Assembly (NCBI GenBank): GCA_017409465.1
Contig: JAFQSQ010000010.1
Span: 1 to 64,000 of the forward strand
DNA: 64,000 nucleotides
Direction of reading: 5' to 3'
Origin: Akkermansia sp.
GTDB lineage: Bacteria > Verrucomicrobiota > Verrucomicrobiia > Verrucomicrobiales > Akkermansiaceae
Position numbers and translations under genes: made by a program. The notes under the pieces were generated by a model that did no database searches, had not been told where the DNA came from, and worked only from the letters and a program-made list of their open reading frames with translations. This document shows positions 25,005 through 34,570 of the stretch, in pieces (position 1 is the stretch's first letter; each line of letters starts with the position of its first letter).

Positions 25005-26464
25005 GCCGAGCCCTCGCATACACACATGCGCGCGCGAGCGCACCCGCAAGCACCTGCTACCGGGTGCTGATGTGGGAGGTCGGCAGCCTGAGCGAAACAC
25101 AGCTCAACGAGTGGAAGGCCGCTCGCACGGAGCTGCTGGGGCAGATGCGCGATGCCGGCACCAAGGGAGCCCGCGGCACCCTGGCTCGACTGAGCAGCGA
25201 GCTGCGCGAGCTGTCCGCCCGCTACATCGAAGAGCCGCTGGCAGCCCGTAGCACCGCTGACACCCCGCAACACCTGGCTCCGCTGGCAATGGCGCTGCCG
25301 GCTGAGGAGAGCGTGCTGGGCTGGCAGCTGACTACCGGCTATACCGAGCTGCTGGCCGAGCTGCGCGGCGAGGAAGGAATCGACGAGCTGCTGAAACGCC
25401 TGAAAGAAGCTACCCCTGAGCTGGACTGGTACCCCACCCCGCTGGTGGAAGCCGTGAGTGCCGCCGAGGCTACCGAGCGCCTGGAGCAGCTGCGCCGCGA
25501 CACGGAGGAGGCCGACACCGGTGACGATGATGACGGCAATGAAGCCCTCCCCTTCCACCACGTGACCGTCCTGGCACACGAGGCCGTGGATGCCCTGTTG
25601 CCGGCTGAAGGCAAGGTGATAGTCGACGCCACACTGGGCGGCGGCGGCCACAGCGAGCTGATACTGCAAGCCGGGGCCTCGGTGTGGGGAATCGACCAGG
25701 ATCCCGCCGCCCGACGCGCCGCCCGCAAGCGCCTGGCGGTCTATGGAGACCGTCTGCAGGTGGTAGCAGGCAACTTCCGCAACGCTGTCGAGCTGCTCCG
25801 CGAACGCGGGGTGGAGCAGGTGGACGGGCTGCTGGCAGATATCGGCATCTCTTCCCCACAGGTGGACTGCGCCGAGCGCGGCTTCTCATTCCTCGCTGAA
25901 GGCCCGCTCGATATGCGGATGAACCCTTCTGCCCCGCTCAGCGCTGCCGACATCGTCAATACCTTTTCCGAAGCAGAAATTGCCGATATCCTCTGGCAAT
26001 ACGGCGAGGAACGCGCCAGCCGAGCCATCGCCCGACGCATCGTCCAGGAACGCACGCGAAACCCTTTCTCCACCACCACACAGCTGGCCGAGCTCATCAG
26101 CAGCGTTCTGCCGCGCAAGGGTCGCCAGCACCCGGCTACCCGCAGCTTCCAGGCTCTGCGCATCGCCGTAAACGATGAGCTGGGTGCGCTGGAGGCACTG
26201 CTGGAAAGCGGCCTGAGCCTGCTGAAAAGCGGGGGTCGCTTCGCCGTCATCACCTTCCACAGTCTGGAGGACCGCGCCGTGAAGCGCTACTTCGACCGCG
26301 TCACCCGCCCGGAAATTGACCGCCCAGAGTGGCCGGCTCCCCGTCCGAACCCCGAGTACGCCGCCCGCCCGGTCTTCCGCAAACCCATCATCGCCGGCGA
26401 AGCCGAACTCAAGGCCAATCCCCGCGCCCGCAGCGCCAAGCTCCGCGTCATCGAAAAACTATAG
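25001..26464 (+). CDS. rsmH: 16S rRNA m4C1402 methyltransferase RsmH with N-terminal extension
   Basis: 487 residues against about 310 for the family. Residues 185-487 are a full RsmH: HHVTVLAHEAVDALL, the SAM loop VDATLGGGGHS, GIDQDP, LADIGISSPQ, and FHSLEDRAVKRYF near the end. Residues 1-184 have no counterpart that I know: helical, rich in Leu/Glu/Ala/Arg, with an acidic DTGDDDDGNE joint just before the enzyme. The start overlaps the mraZ stop by ATGA, which supports translation from there. Internal starts at codon 24 or later cannot be excluded. Confidence 0.93.
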   Translation: MSRALAYTHARASAPASTCYRVLMWEVGSLSETQLNEWKAARTELLGQMRDAGTKGARGTLARLSSELRELSARYIEEPLAARSTADTPQHLAPLAMALPAEESVLGWQLTTGYTELLAELRGEEGIDELLKRLKEATPELDWYPTPLVEAVSAAEATERLEQLRRDTEEADTGDDDDGNEALPFHHVTVLAHEAVDALLPAEGKVIVDATLGGGGHSELILQAGASVWGIDQDPAARRAARKRLAVYGDRLQVVAGNFRNAVELLRERGVEQVDGLLADIGISSPQVDCAERGFSFLAEGPLDMRMNPSAPLSAADIVNTFSEAEIADILWQYGEERASRAIARRIVQERTRNPFSTTTQLAELISSVLPRKGRQHPATRSFQALRIAVNDELGALEALLESGLSLLKSGGRFAVITFHSLEDRAVKRYFDRVTRPEIDRPEWPAPRPNPEYAARPVFRKPIIAGEAELKANPRARSAKLRVIEKL

Positions 26465-26485
26465 TTTTCCCCACCACTTCTCACC

Positions 26486-26845
26486 ATGTCCTCTTCCCGT
26501 CCCTCCACTCGCTATGCCGGCCAGGTCAGCTTCAGCTTCCTGCTCTGGATGGTAGCCGTCGCATTCCTGGTATCTGCCGGCGGTGTGACCTACGCCAGTC
26601 TGAAAAGCCTGCAAGTTGCAGAACGCACCGAAATCAACAATCTGCAGCGCGAAATCGCCGAGTGCAACATGAACATCAACCAGTACCGCGCCAAGACCAA
26701 CGAGATGACTAATCGCTGGGCCATGCGCGACCGCCTCAGCCAGAACGGCTCCAGGCTGCAGGATATCACCCGCAATCAAATCGAGATTGCGCAGCGCATG
26801 AGCGACGGCTCCCGTATCACTTACATCGAAGCGCCGCAACGCTGA
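26486..26845 (+). CDS. FtsL-like division protein
   Basis: 119 residues: a short cytoplasmic start, one transmembrane helix (about 17-40), then a helical, coiled-coil-prone periplasmic part (about 44-105). This architecture, and its place between rsmH and the division PBP, is that of FtsL, which binds FtsB and activates FtsWI. Sequence identity in this family is too low to prove the call by eye. Confidence 0.75.
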   Translation: MSSSRPSTRYAGQVSFSFLLWMVAVAFLVSAGGVTYASLKSLQVAERTEINNLQREIAECNMNINQYRAKTNEMTNRWAMRDRLSQNGSRLQDITRNQIEIAQRMSDGSRITYIEAPQR

Positions 26846-26868
26846 GTAATATCATCCCCCTTCACTGC

Positions 26869-29136
26869 GTGAAAACCAAGGTTCCATTTGCCGGGCGAAG
26901 CCTGCTGCTGTGTGTGATCATCATCCTGATCTCCAGCAGCATCGCCTATCGTCTGGTGGAACTGCAGATTGTGGATTCGCGCAACCACGGCCGCATCGCC
27001 GCCGATGAGCTCATCGACAAGGAAAGCATCCCGGCTCAGCGAGGTATCATCATGGATCGCCACGAGGAGATTCTGACCAACAATATCCAGAACGCGGAGC
27101 TGGTGGCCGACCGCTACCACCTGCGTGAGATTACCGTCGTAGTCGATGGTCTGGCCTATAATCACGCCTGCCACGACCCGCGCTGGGAAACCCTCAAGAC
27201 CGACAAGGAACGCCGCAAGCTGGTACGCGAACACCGGGCCAAGCTGCTGGAAAATGCCGAATACCGCATCAGTCGCGAGGAAAAAGCGGCTCTTCGCGCT
27301 CAGATTGACACCCGGGATGCCCGGAGTAATCGTCTCCTCAACTACGACCCCGATGTCTGCGAGTATTACTTCCGACAGCATGATAAGCTCGTGGCCGAGA
27401 TATTGTACCGCCACCTCAGCCACATTCAGGTAGAAGAGACCCTGCCGGAACCCATCGTGCAGCCGACCACCCGCCGCGGACGGCAGAATGCCCGCAATAT
27501 CACCCCGCCGGCTCCGCGCAAGCGGCTGCGCCCCATCACCCGCCAGGATATCATCGATAAGATTGCTCAACCGGAGATTACTGCTCACAATGCCCAGGCT
27601 GAGTCCACCGGGGCAGAACCGAAAAAATATACCAATCGTATCATACTGGCCAATAATCTCAGCTTCGACACAGCTGATAAAATCCGCGAGGCTCTCAAGG
27701 CAGCGCGAATCCGCGGCATTGTCGTACAATCAAGTCTGCGTCGCAACTACGTCATGCCCAAGATGCTCTGCCATGTGCTGGGCTACGTCAATCACGAAAA
27801 CAAGGGCATGAGCGGCGTGGAAGCCTACTTCCACAGCTATCTCAACGGGGTCGACGGCATGCGCGAATATCGGCACAATGCCCGCGGCCAGGTACTGGCC
27901 AATGAAGACGACCGCTACATGGCGCCCAAGCATGGACTCAATATCCGCCTCACCATCGATATGCGACTGCAAGCCATCGTGGAGCAGGAACTGGATGCCG
28001 GCATGCGCCAGTTCCGCGCCAAACGCGGCTGTATGATTGTCGTAGACCCCAAGACCGGCGATATCCTGGCCATGGTGAGTCGCCCGGCCTTCGACCTGAA
28101 TACCAAGGAGCTCATCACCCACGAAGGGTCATTTGCCCGAGGCACAGTCAAGGATTCTCAGGGAAATACCGTAACGGGTGATTTCAATTTCGCCTGCCAG
28201 ACCCGCTATGAGCCGGGCTCGACGTTCAAAGTCATCGCCGTGACGGCGGCACTCGACAAAAAGCTGCTCAACATTCACTCCTACATCAACTGCTCGCCTT
28301 TCTCTGTGGGCTATGGTTCCAAGCCCATCAATGACCGGCCGTTCAACTACGGAAGCCTGCCGGTGTGGGGTGTACTGGCCAAGTCCAGCAACCCGGGAGC
28401 GGCTAATATCGCCCTGAAGGCCAAATGGCCCAACTACAAGAGCTATCTCGAAAAATACGGGCTGGATAAGCCCGTGGGTATCGACCTGCCCAGCGGCGGT
28501 GCCTGTCTCGTGGCAGACGGCTCCAATATCGTCAACTATTCCCGTATCGCCTACGGCTACTCCGTGGCCGTATCACCGCTGCACATGGCCATGGTCTATG
28601 CCACCATCGCCAACGATGGCGTGCGGATGAAACCGCGTCTCATCGACCGTATCATCGCCTCTGATGGTTCTGTATACGATGCCTGCACCCCCGCTGAGGG
28701 AGTGCGGGTCATGAGCCCCAAGACGGCGGCAGACCTGCGATTTGCCCTCGAAACCGTCACTCGCGGGGCCAAGGAAAACGGCGAACCCGTACGCCGTGGC
28801 ACTGCTACGGCGGCAGCCATCCCGGGCTACCGTATCGGCGGCAAAACCGGCACAGCCAAAAAAGTAAAAGACGGCGGCGGCTACTATGACAACCTCTATA
28901 CGGTCTCGTTTGCAGGCGTTCTCCCCATCAACGACCCGAAACTGGTGGTGATGACCGTCATCGACGAGCCGCACCCCACCGATCGCAACCCCGGCGGCGG
29001 TACGGTAGCGGCCCCCATCTTCCGGGCTGCAGCGGAACGTATGATACAGGTACTCAACCTGCCGCCCAGTGACCCCGAAGCCTACGAAAAATACCTCGCT
29101 GAAAAAGCCGGGGCTGACACGCAAATCAAGAAATAA
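26869..29136 (+). CDS. ftsI: division-specific penicillin-binding protein (FtsI/PBP3 type)
   Basis: 755 residues from a GTG start; no ATG is near. One N-terminal transmembrane helix (about 8-28) precedes the dimerisation domain (IPAQRGIIMDRHEEIL). The transpeptidase motifs are complete: Ser451-T-F-Lys454, Ser506-S-N and Lys659-T-G-T. It crosslinks septal peptidoglycan with FtsW. It is about 170 residues longer than E. coli FtsI; the excess is mainly in the dimerisation domain (about 100-250), with a charged helix and a Pro/Arg-rich stretch. No PASTA domains are visible. Confidence 0.93.
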   Translation: MKTKVPFAGRSLLLCVIIILISSSIAYRLVELQIVDSRNHGRIAADELIDKESIPAQRGIIMDRHEEILTNNIQNAELVADRYHLREITVVVDGLAYNHACHDPRWETLKTDKERRKLVREHRAKLLENAEYRISREEKAALRAQIDTRDARSNRLLNYDPDVCEYYFRQHDKLVAEILYRHLSHIQVEETLPEPIVQPTTRRGRQNARNITPPAPRKRLRPITRQDIIDKIAQPEITAHNAQAESTGAEPKKYTNRIILANNLSFDTADKIREALKAARIRGIVVQSSLRRNYVMPKMLCHVLGYVNHENKGMSGVEAYFHSYLNGVDGMREYRHNARGQVLANEDDRYMAPKHGLNIRLTIDMRLQAIVEQELDAGMRQFRAKRGCMIVVDPKTGDILAMVSRPAFDLNTKELITHEGSFARGTVKDSQGNTVTGDFNFACQTRYEPGSTFKVIAVTAALDKKLLNIHSYINCSPFSVGYGSKPINDRPFNYGSLPVWGVLAKSSNPGAANIALKAKWPNYKSYLEKYGLDKPVGIDLPSGGACLVADGSNIVNYSRIAYGYSVAVSPLHMAMVYATIANDGVRMKPRLIDRIIASDGSVYDACTPAEGVRVMSPKTAADLRFALETVTRGAKENGEPVRRGTATAAAIPGYRIGGKTGTAKKVKDGGGYYDNLYTVSFAGVLPINDPKLVVMTVIDEPHPTDRNPGGGTVAAPIFRAAAERMIQVLNLPPSDPEAYEKYLAEKAGADTQIKK

Positions 29137-29161
29137 CCCTCTCTCCACTCACGTAATTATC

Positions 29162-30685
29162 ATGATGAACATGAAGCGCCTTTTCTCCATTCTCTCCGGA
29201 GCTACCATCACCGGTACGCTCAAAAAACCATTGAGCCTGCTGACGGATGACAGCCGCAAGGTGATTCCGGGCTGCTGTTATGTTGCCGTCAAGGGCACTC
29301 AGTTTGACGGACACACCGCCATCGAGGGCGCTATTGCCTCCGGCGCTGCCGCCATTGTGGCGGAAACACCCGTGACCACCATGGCTCAGGAAAAAGGGGT
29401 CATGTGGATACAGGTAGCAGACACGCATCTGGCCGATGGGCTGCTGATGAGCGAGTGGAACGGTACTCCCTCTGATGAAATGATTGTACTGGGTGTCACC
29501 GGCACCAATGGTAAGACCACCATCAGCTACCTTACCAATGCCATCTTCCGCGCCGTCTGGCAGCGCGCCGGGCTCATCGGTACCATCATGTACGATGACG
29601 GTGCTCGCCGTACCCCTTCTCACAACACCACCCCCGGCTGCGCCGAGTTGCAGCGCATGCTCGCCGACATGGTGAAAAACGGCTGCCGCGCCGTCGCTAT
29701 GGAGGTATCCTCCCATGCCCTGCACCAGCAGCGCACCGCCGGCACCCGCTTCCGCGTGGGTATCTTTACCAACCTGACCCAGGACCATCTGGACTACCAC
29801 GGCACCATGGAGGAATACTATGAGGCCAAGAAGCAGCTCTTCATCCGCATGGCAGCCGACAAGACAAGCAAGGCGGTGGCCGTCATCAATATCGATGATG
29901 AATACGGACGCCGACTGGCTGAGGAGATGCGCCCGCTCATGCGGGTGCGTACATTCGGTACGGCAGCGGATGCCGATTTCCGCGCAGAGCCCAAGCTGGT
30001 ATCGCTGAAAGGCAGCCAGTATGAGCTGACTTATCAGGGGCGCTCCTATCTGGTGCGCACCCCGCTCATCGGCGCGTTCAACCTCTCCAACAGCCTGGCC
30101 GCACTGGCGGGCGTAGTGGCAGCAGGGGTCGGCATACAGGATGCCATCAGCTGCCTGGCGCAGTCACCGCAGGTACCGGGTCGTATGGAGCTGGTCAGCA
30201 GCGTGAACAACGTGCAGTGCTTTGTGGACTACGCCCACACCCCGGATGCCGTGGAGAACGTCTGCCGCACCATGAAGGAGCTCTGCCGCTCCGGGCGGGT
30301 CATCACCATCTTCGGCTGCGGCGGTGACCGCGACCGCACCAAGCGCCCGCTCATGGGCGAAGCCGCTGCGCGCTACAGCGACATCTGCCTGGTCACGAGC
30401 GACAATCCCCGCACGGAAGACCCGGAGGCCATCATCGATGAAATCATGCCCGGCATCCCCGCCGCCAAGCAGCACCGCATCACCGACCGCGAGGAGGCCA
30501 TCCGCGCCGCTCTGACCATGGCTCGCCCGGGGGATGTGGTTCTCATTGCCGGCAAGGGGCATGAGAATTACCAGATTTTCGCCACGGAAACCATCACCTT
30601 CTCAGATTCCGCCGTCGTACGCAAGTACTACGAAGAGAAGAACCCGGAAGGCATCAGCGTGCCCTCCCGTAAACCCGGCCACTAA
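29162..30685 (+). CDS. murE: UDP-MurNAc-tripeptide synthetase MurE
   Basis: 507 residues from ATG 29162 (ATGs at 29165 and 29171 are also possible). Adds the third residue of the stem peptide. ATP loop VTGTNGKTT, substrate motif TTPG, and SDNPRTEDP near the end. The DNPR motif marks meso-diaminopimelate specificity, so the wall is predicted to be of the mDAP type. It starts 25 bp after ftsI and is followed after 12 bp by murF. Confidence 0.96.
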   Translation: MMNMKRLFSILSGATITGTLKKPLSLLTDDSRKVIPGCCYVAVKGTQFDGHTAIEGAIASGAAAIVAETPVTTMAQEKGVMWIQVADTHLADGLLMSEWNGTPSDEMIVLGVTGTNGKTTISYLTNAIFRAVWQRAGLIGTIMYDDGARRTPSHNTTPGCAELQRMLADMVKNGCRAVAMEVSSHALHQQRTAGTRFRVGIFTNLTQDHLDYHGTMEEYYEAKKQLFIRMAADKTSKAVAVINIDDEYGRRLAEEMRPLMRVRTFGTAADADFRAEPKLVSLKGSQYELTYQGRSYLVRTPLIGAFNLSNSLAALAGVVAAGVGIQDAISCLAQSPQVPGRMELVSSVNNVQCFVDYAHTPDAVENVCRTMKELCRSGRVITIFGCGGDRDRTKRPLMGEAAARYSDICLVTSDNPRTEDPEAIIDEIMPGIPAAKQHRITDREEAIRAALTMARPGDVVLIAGKGHENYQIFATETITFSDSAVVRKYYEEKNPEGISVPSRKPGH

Positions 30686-30697
30686 CACCGCAACACC

Positions 30698-32095
30698 ATG
30701 ACTCACCTTTCCACCGGCAACCTGATAGCAGCCACGGGCGGCACCGCCGTGGTGACAGGCGACCGTGCCATCACCGCAGGAGTCACCACAGACAGCCGCG
30801 CCATTGCGCCCGGCTGCGTCTTTGTGGCGCTGTGCGGCGAGCGGTTCGACGGCAACTGCTTTGCCGCCGAAGCCTCCCGGAAGGGAGCCGCTGCCGTGGT
30901 CGTGTCCCGTGTGGAGGGTGAATTTGCGCCGGGCTGCACCGTTGTGCAGGTGCAGGACACCCTGACAGCCCTGCAGAGTCTGGCCGCCTGGTGGAGAGAG
31001 CAGCTGGAACCGCTGGCCGTGGTGGGGCTCACCGGCTCCTCCGGCAAGACCAGCACCAAGGACATGTGCCTCTCCGTCCTCTCGCAGAAGTTCCGCGCCC
31101 TGGCCACCAAGGGGAACCTGAACAACCACATCGGCGTGCCGCTCTCCATCCTCTCCACCCCGGAGGGCACAGAAGCCGCCATCTGGGAAATGGGCATGAA
31201 CCATGCGGGCGAGCTCGCCCCACTCTGCGGCATGACCCGCCCACGCATCGGCATCATCACCACCATCGGCTCCGCTCACATGGAATACCTGGGCAGCCGG
31301 GAAGCCATTGCAGAGGAGAAATGCACCGTGGCTCGCGCCCTGCCGACAGATGGTTACATGATTTACCCGGCGCATGATGACTTTGCGGGCTACATCGCCG
31401 CGCAGACCACGGGCATACCCCTGCCCGTGGGGGGGCAGGACTGTGCCGTGCGGGCGCTCAACCCGCGCAGCACCGCCACCGGCACCACCTACACCCTGCA
31501 TATCGACGGGCAGGAAGAGGTGGAGATTGCCCTGCCCGTGCCGGGCGCACACATGGTGAGCAACAGCCTGCTGGCCGCTGCCGCCGGCTGGAAACTGGGC
31601 TGCACCCCGCAGCAGATTGCCGCCGGACTCTCTGCCGCTACCCTCACACACGGGCGACTGGCCTGCCGACAGGTGGACGGCTACATCGTGGTGGATGACA
31701 CCTACAACGCCAACCCCGAAAGCATGAAAGCCGCGCTGGAAACCGTGGCCGCGCTCAAGGATGCCCGCCGCTGTATCGCCGTGCTGGGCAAGATGGGCGA
31801 GCTGGGGACAGGTGGAATCGCCGCCCATGCGGACATGGGACGCTGCGCGGCGGAACTGGGCTACGCCGCCGTAGTGGTGGTGGGTGCCGCCTGTGCAGAA
31901 ACGGAGGCCCTGTGCAACGCCGCCGCAGAAAAGATACAGGCTCGCCGTGTGGACACCCCGGCAGAGGCCGCCGATATCCTGAAAAGCCTCATGCAGCCGG
32001 GTGATGCCCTGCTCTTCAAAGGTTCCCGCTCCGCCGGCATGGAGCGCACCATGTATGAACTCTTCCCCTCTCTGAACCCCAAACAATCATCATAA
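30698..32095 (+). CDS. murF: UDP-MurNAc-pentapeptide synthetase MurF
   Basis: 465 residues. Ligates D-Ala-D-Ala to the UDP-MurNAc-tripeptide. ATP loop LTGSSGKTSTKD (about 110-121), the Mur-ligase motif WEMGMNHAGE, and VVDDTYNANPESM near 335. Standard length. It is three bases before mraY, inside the dcw operon. ddl, which supplies its substrate, is not in this window. Confidence 0.96.
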   Translation: MTHLSTGNLIAATGGTAVVTGDRAITAGVTTDSRAIAPGCVFVALCGERFDGNCFAAEASRKGAAAVVVSRVEGEFAPGCTVVQVQDTLTALQSLAAWWREQLEPLAVVGLTGSSGKTSTKDMCLSVLSQKFRALATKGNLNNHIGVPLSILSTPEGTEAAIWEMGMNHAGELAPLCGMTRPRIGIITTIGSAHMEYLGSREAIAEEKCTVARALPTDGYMIYPAHDDFAGYIAAQTTGIPLPVGGQDCAVRALNPRSTATGTTYTLHIDGQEEVEIALPVPGAHMVSNSLLAAAAGWKLGCTPQQIAAGLSAATLTHGRLACRQVDGYIVVDDTYNANPESMKAALETVAALKDARRCIAVLGKMGELGTGGIAAHADMGRCAAELGYAAVVVVGAACAETEALCNAAAEKIQARRVDTPAEAADILKSLMQPGDALLFKGSRSAGMERTMYELFPSLNPKQSS

Positions 32096-32098
32096 GCT

Positions 32099-33232
32099 AT
32101 GCTGTATTTTCTGAATATCCCCGGTGAAATCCTGTTACTGCTGGCTCTGCTGCTACCGTTTATCGGCTCACTCATCATCGGGCCGAAACTCATCGCCGTG
32201 CTGCGTGCCATGAAGGCAGGCCAGCCCATCCGCGAGGCTCGTAAGGGCGTGCTTGCCCCGGAGCATCAGAGCAAGGTGGGCACTCCCACCATGGGCGGGC
32301 TCATGCTCATCGGGCTTGTGCTGCTGACGGCGCTGCTGGTGTGCGACCTCACTGACCCGATGATCCAGTGCTGCCTGCTGGTCACGGCTGTAACAGCTTT
32401 CCTGGGATTCCTGGATGACTACACCAAAATCACCAAAAAGAGCTCCGACGGCGTCAGCGGCTGGTTCAAGATTGCCCTTCAAACCCTTGCCGCCATTGGC
32501 TGTGCCTCCTACCTGTACAACAGCATGCCGGGAATAACGGAAGTGATGATTCCGTTCTACGGCATGGTAGACTTCGGCATTCTCTTCATCCCCTTTGCCC
32601 TGCTGGTCATCATCGGCACCTCCAATGCCGTGAACCTGACGGATGGTCTGGATGGTCTGGCCAGTGGCTGTACCATCATCACCAGCGTGGCCTATGTGGT
32701 AGTCACGGCAGCTCTGTCTTTCAGTGTCGATATCAGCCTGCCCTGCTTTATCATCGCCATCATCTCTGCCTGCAGCGGCTTCCTGTGGTTCAACTGCAAT
32801 CCGGCACGCGTGTTCATGGGTGATACGGGCTCGCTGGCCCTCGGCGGTGCGCTGGGCACCATCGCCATCTGCACCCATTCCGCCTTCATCCTGGTGATTA
32901 TCGGCGGTGTGTTCGTGGCAGAGGCCCTCTCCGTGATGATTCAGGTGGGCTGGTTCAAGGTGTCCCGCAAGCTGTACGGCGAGGGTCGCCGCTTCTTCCG
33001 CATGGCCCCCATCCACCACCACTTCGAGAAGGGCGGCCTGAGCGAGACGCAGGTCTGCGTGCGTTTCTGGATTGTTTCATTCTTCCTGGCCACGTTCGGC
33101 CTCGTGGTCATGGGCATCACACAGATGCTGGACATGGAACGCCAGATGAAGGCCTCGCCAATCATGGTCGTGCCGGAGCCTGTAGGGGAGGCTCCTATGC
33201 CGGAACCCGTCTCTACTGCTGACAACAACTGA
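32099..33232 (+). CDS. mraY: phospho-MurNAc-pentapeptide transferase MraY
   Basis: 377 residues with about ten transmembrane helices. Makes lipid I from UDP-MurNAc-pentapeptide and undecaprenyl phosphate. Signature parts: TPTMGGLML, FLDDYTKITKKSSDG, NAVNLTDGLDGLASG with its catalytic aspartates, FMGDTGSLALGG, and the cytoplasmic APIHHHFE loop. A 35-residue Pro/Glu-containing tail after the last helix is longer than usual. Confidence 0.97.
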   Translation: MLYFLNIPGEILLLLALLLPFIGSLIIGPKLIAVLRAMKAGQPIREARKGVLAPEHQSKVGTPTMGGLMLIGLVLLTALLVCDLTDPMIQCCLLVTAVTAFLGFLDDYTKITKKSSDGVSGWFKIALQTLAAIGCASYLYNSMPGITEVMIPFYGMVDFGILFIPFALLVIIGTSNAVNLTDGLDGLASGCTIITSVAYVVVTAALSFSVDISLPCFIIAIISACSGFLWFNCNPARVFMGDTGSLALGGALGTIAICTHSAFILVIIGGVFVAEALSVMIQVGWFKVSRKLYGEGRRFFRMAPIHHHFEKGGLSETQVCVRFWIVSFFLATFGLVVMGITQMLDMERQMKASPIMVVPEPVGEAPMPEPVSTADNN

Positions 33233-33246
33233 TTCTGCATATCGTC

Positions 33247-34557
33247 ATGGATATTACCGGTAAAAAGATAGCCATTCTGGGCTGCGGACGCAGCGGTCTG
33301 GGTGCCGCGCACCTGGCCATAGCCCGCGGGGCGGGTGAAGTGTGTATTTTTGATGCCAACCCGGCAGCCACCTGCGCCGACGCTGATATTTCCTTTGTGC
33401 CCGGTGCCACAGAGGAGCATGCGCGCGCCTATGCGGCCGACATCGTGGTGCTTTCCCCCGGAATTGAGGCTGACATACCGTGGACGCTGGCTTTCACTGC
33501 GCACGGAGCTCCGCTCATCGGTGAGACGGAGCTGGGCTGGCACTATTACAAGGGGCGTATCATCGCCATCACCGGCACCAACGGCAAAACCACCACCACC
33601 GCCCTGCTGGAGCATGTGTTGCAGAGCGCCGGTAAGACCGCCAAGGCCTGCGGCAACTACGGCTACCCGCTCTGCGAGGTGGCACTCATGGAACCGCAGC
33701 CGGAATTCGCTGTGCTGGAAGTTTCTTCGTTCCAGATGGAAACCATCGCGGACTTCCGACCGGAGGTAGCCATCTGGCTGAACTTTGCGCCCGACCACAT
33801 GGATCGCTACACCAGAGTGGAAGACTATTTCAACGCCAAGATGCGCATCTTTGAGAACATGAGCGCCGACCAAATCGCCATCGTGCGCGAGGGCGAGGAA
33901 CTGCCCGGGCTCATCCCGCAGCGCATCGGCTTCTCCTCCGTGGTCAACACCGGAAAACTATATTTCGAGGACGAAGCCATCATGGAAAACGGTGCTGTGC
34001 TCACCCCGCTGCAAGGCACGCCTCTGGTACAGGCACATAACGCGGAAAATGCCATGGCCACCACCCTGGCCTGCCGCACGGTGGGGCTGGATGACGCAGT
34101 CATCAGCGCGGGCATCCGCTCCTTCTGCCCGCCCGGCCACCGCTGCGAACCGGTGGCAGAAAAGGACGGCATTCTGTGGCTGAATGACTCCAAGAGCACC
34201 AACCTGCACTCCACGGAGGCAGCCGTGCGCTCCCAGACCCGTCCCATCATCCTGTTGGCGGGCGGCAAGGACAAGGGACTGGACTACACGGCCATCAACC
34301 CCATGCTGAAAGAGAAAGCGCGGCTCTGTGTCGTGTTCGGCCAGATTGCCGAGCAGCTCGTGGACACCTTCTCCCCTGTCTGTCGCACCATCCGTGTAGA
34401 AACCGTGGAAGAAGCCGTGCAAGCCGCCCACCGCGAAGCTTACGCCGGAGATGTGGTTCTCTTCTCGCCCGGCACCTCCTCTTTCGACCAGTTTACCGGT
34501 TATGTCCAACGCGGCAACTGCTTCCGTGATGCCGTCAAAAGAATCCTTAACATCTGA
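33247..34557 (+). CDS. murD: UDP-MurNAc-L-alanine:D-glutamate ligase MurD
   Basis: 436 residues. Adds D-Glu to UDP-MurNAc-L-Ala. A Rossmann start IAILGCGRSGLGAAH binds the UDP part, the ATP loop is TGTNGKTTTTALL (about 112-124), followed by SSFQME and LNDSKSTNLHSTEAA. Complete. murC, which acts just before it in the pathway, is not in the cluster. Confidence 0.96.
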   Translation: MDITGKKIAILGCGRSGLGAAHLAIARGAGEVCIFDANPAATCADADISFVPGATEEHARAYAADIVVLSPGIEADIPWTLAFTAHGAPLIGETELGWHYYKGRIIAITGTNGKTTTTALLEHVLQSAGKTAKACGNYGYPLCEVALMEPQPEFAVLEVSSFQMETIADFRPEVAIWLNFAPDHMDRYTRVEDYFNAKMRIFENMSADQIAIVREGEELPGLIPQRIGFSSVVNTGKLYFEDEAIMENGAVLTPLQGTPLVQAHNAENAMATTLACRTVGLDDAVISAGIRSFCPPGHRCEPVAEKDGILWLNDSKSTNLHSTEAAVRSQTRPIILLAGGKDKGLDYTAINPMLKEKARLCVVFGQIAEQLVDTFSPVCRTIRVETVEEAVQAAHREAYAGDVVLFSPGTSSFDQFTGYVQRGNCFRDAVKRILNI

Positions 34558-34570
34558 TTTATTAATTTTT

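Noticed and set aside
30602..32086. A 494-codon minus-strand frame opposite murF
   Set aside because: Gly/His-rich translation typical of the antisense of a GC-rich gene; murF on the other strand has every expected motif.
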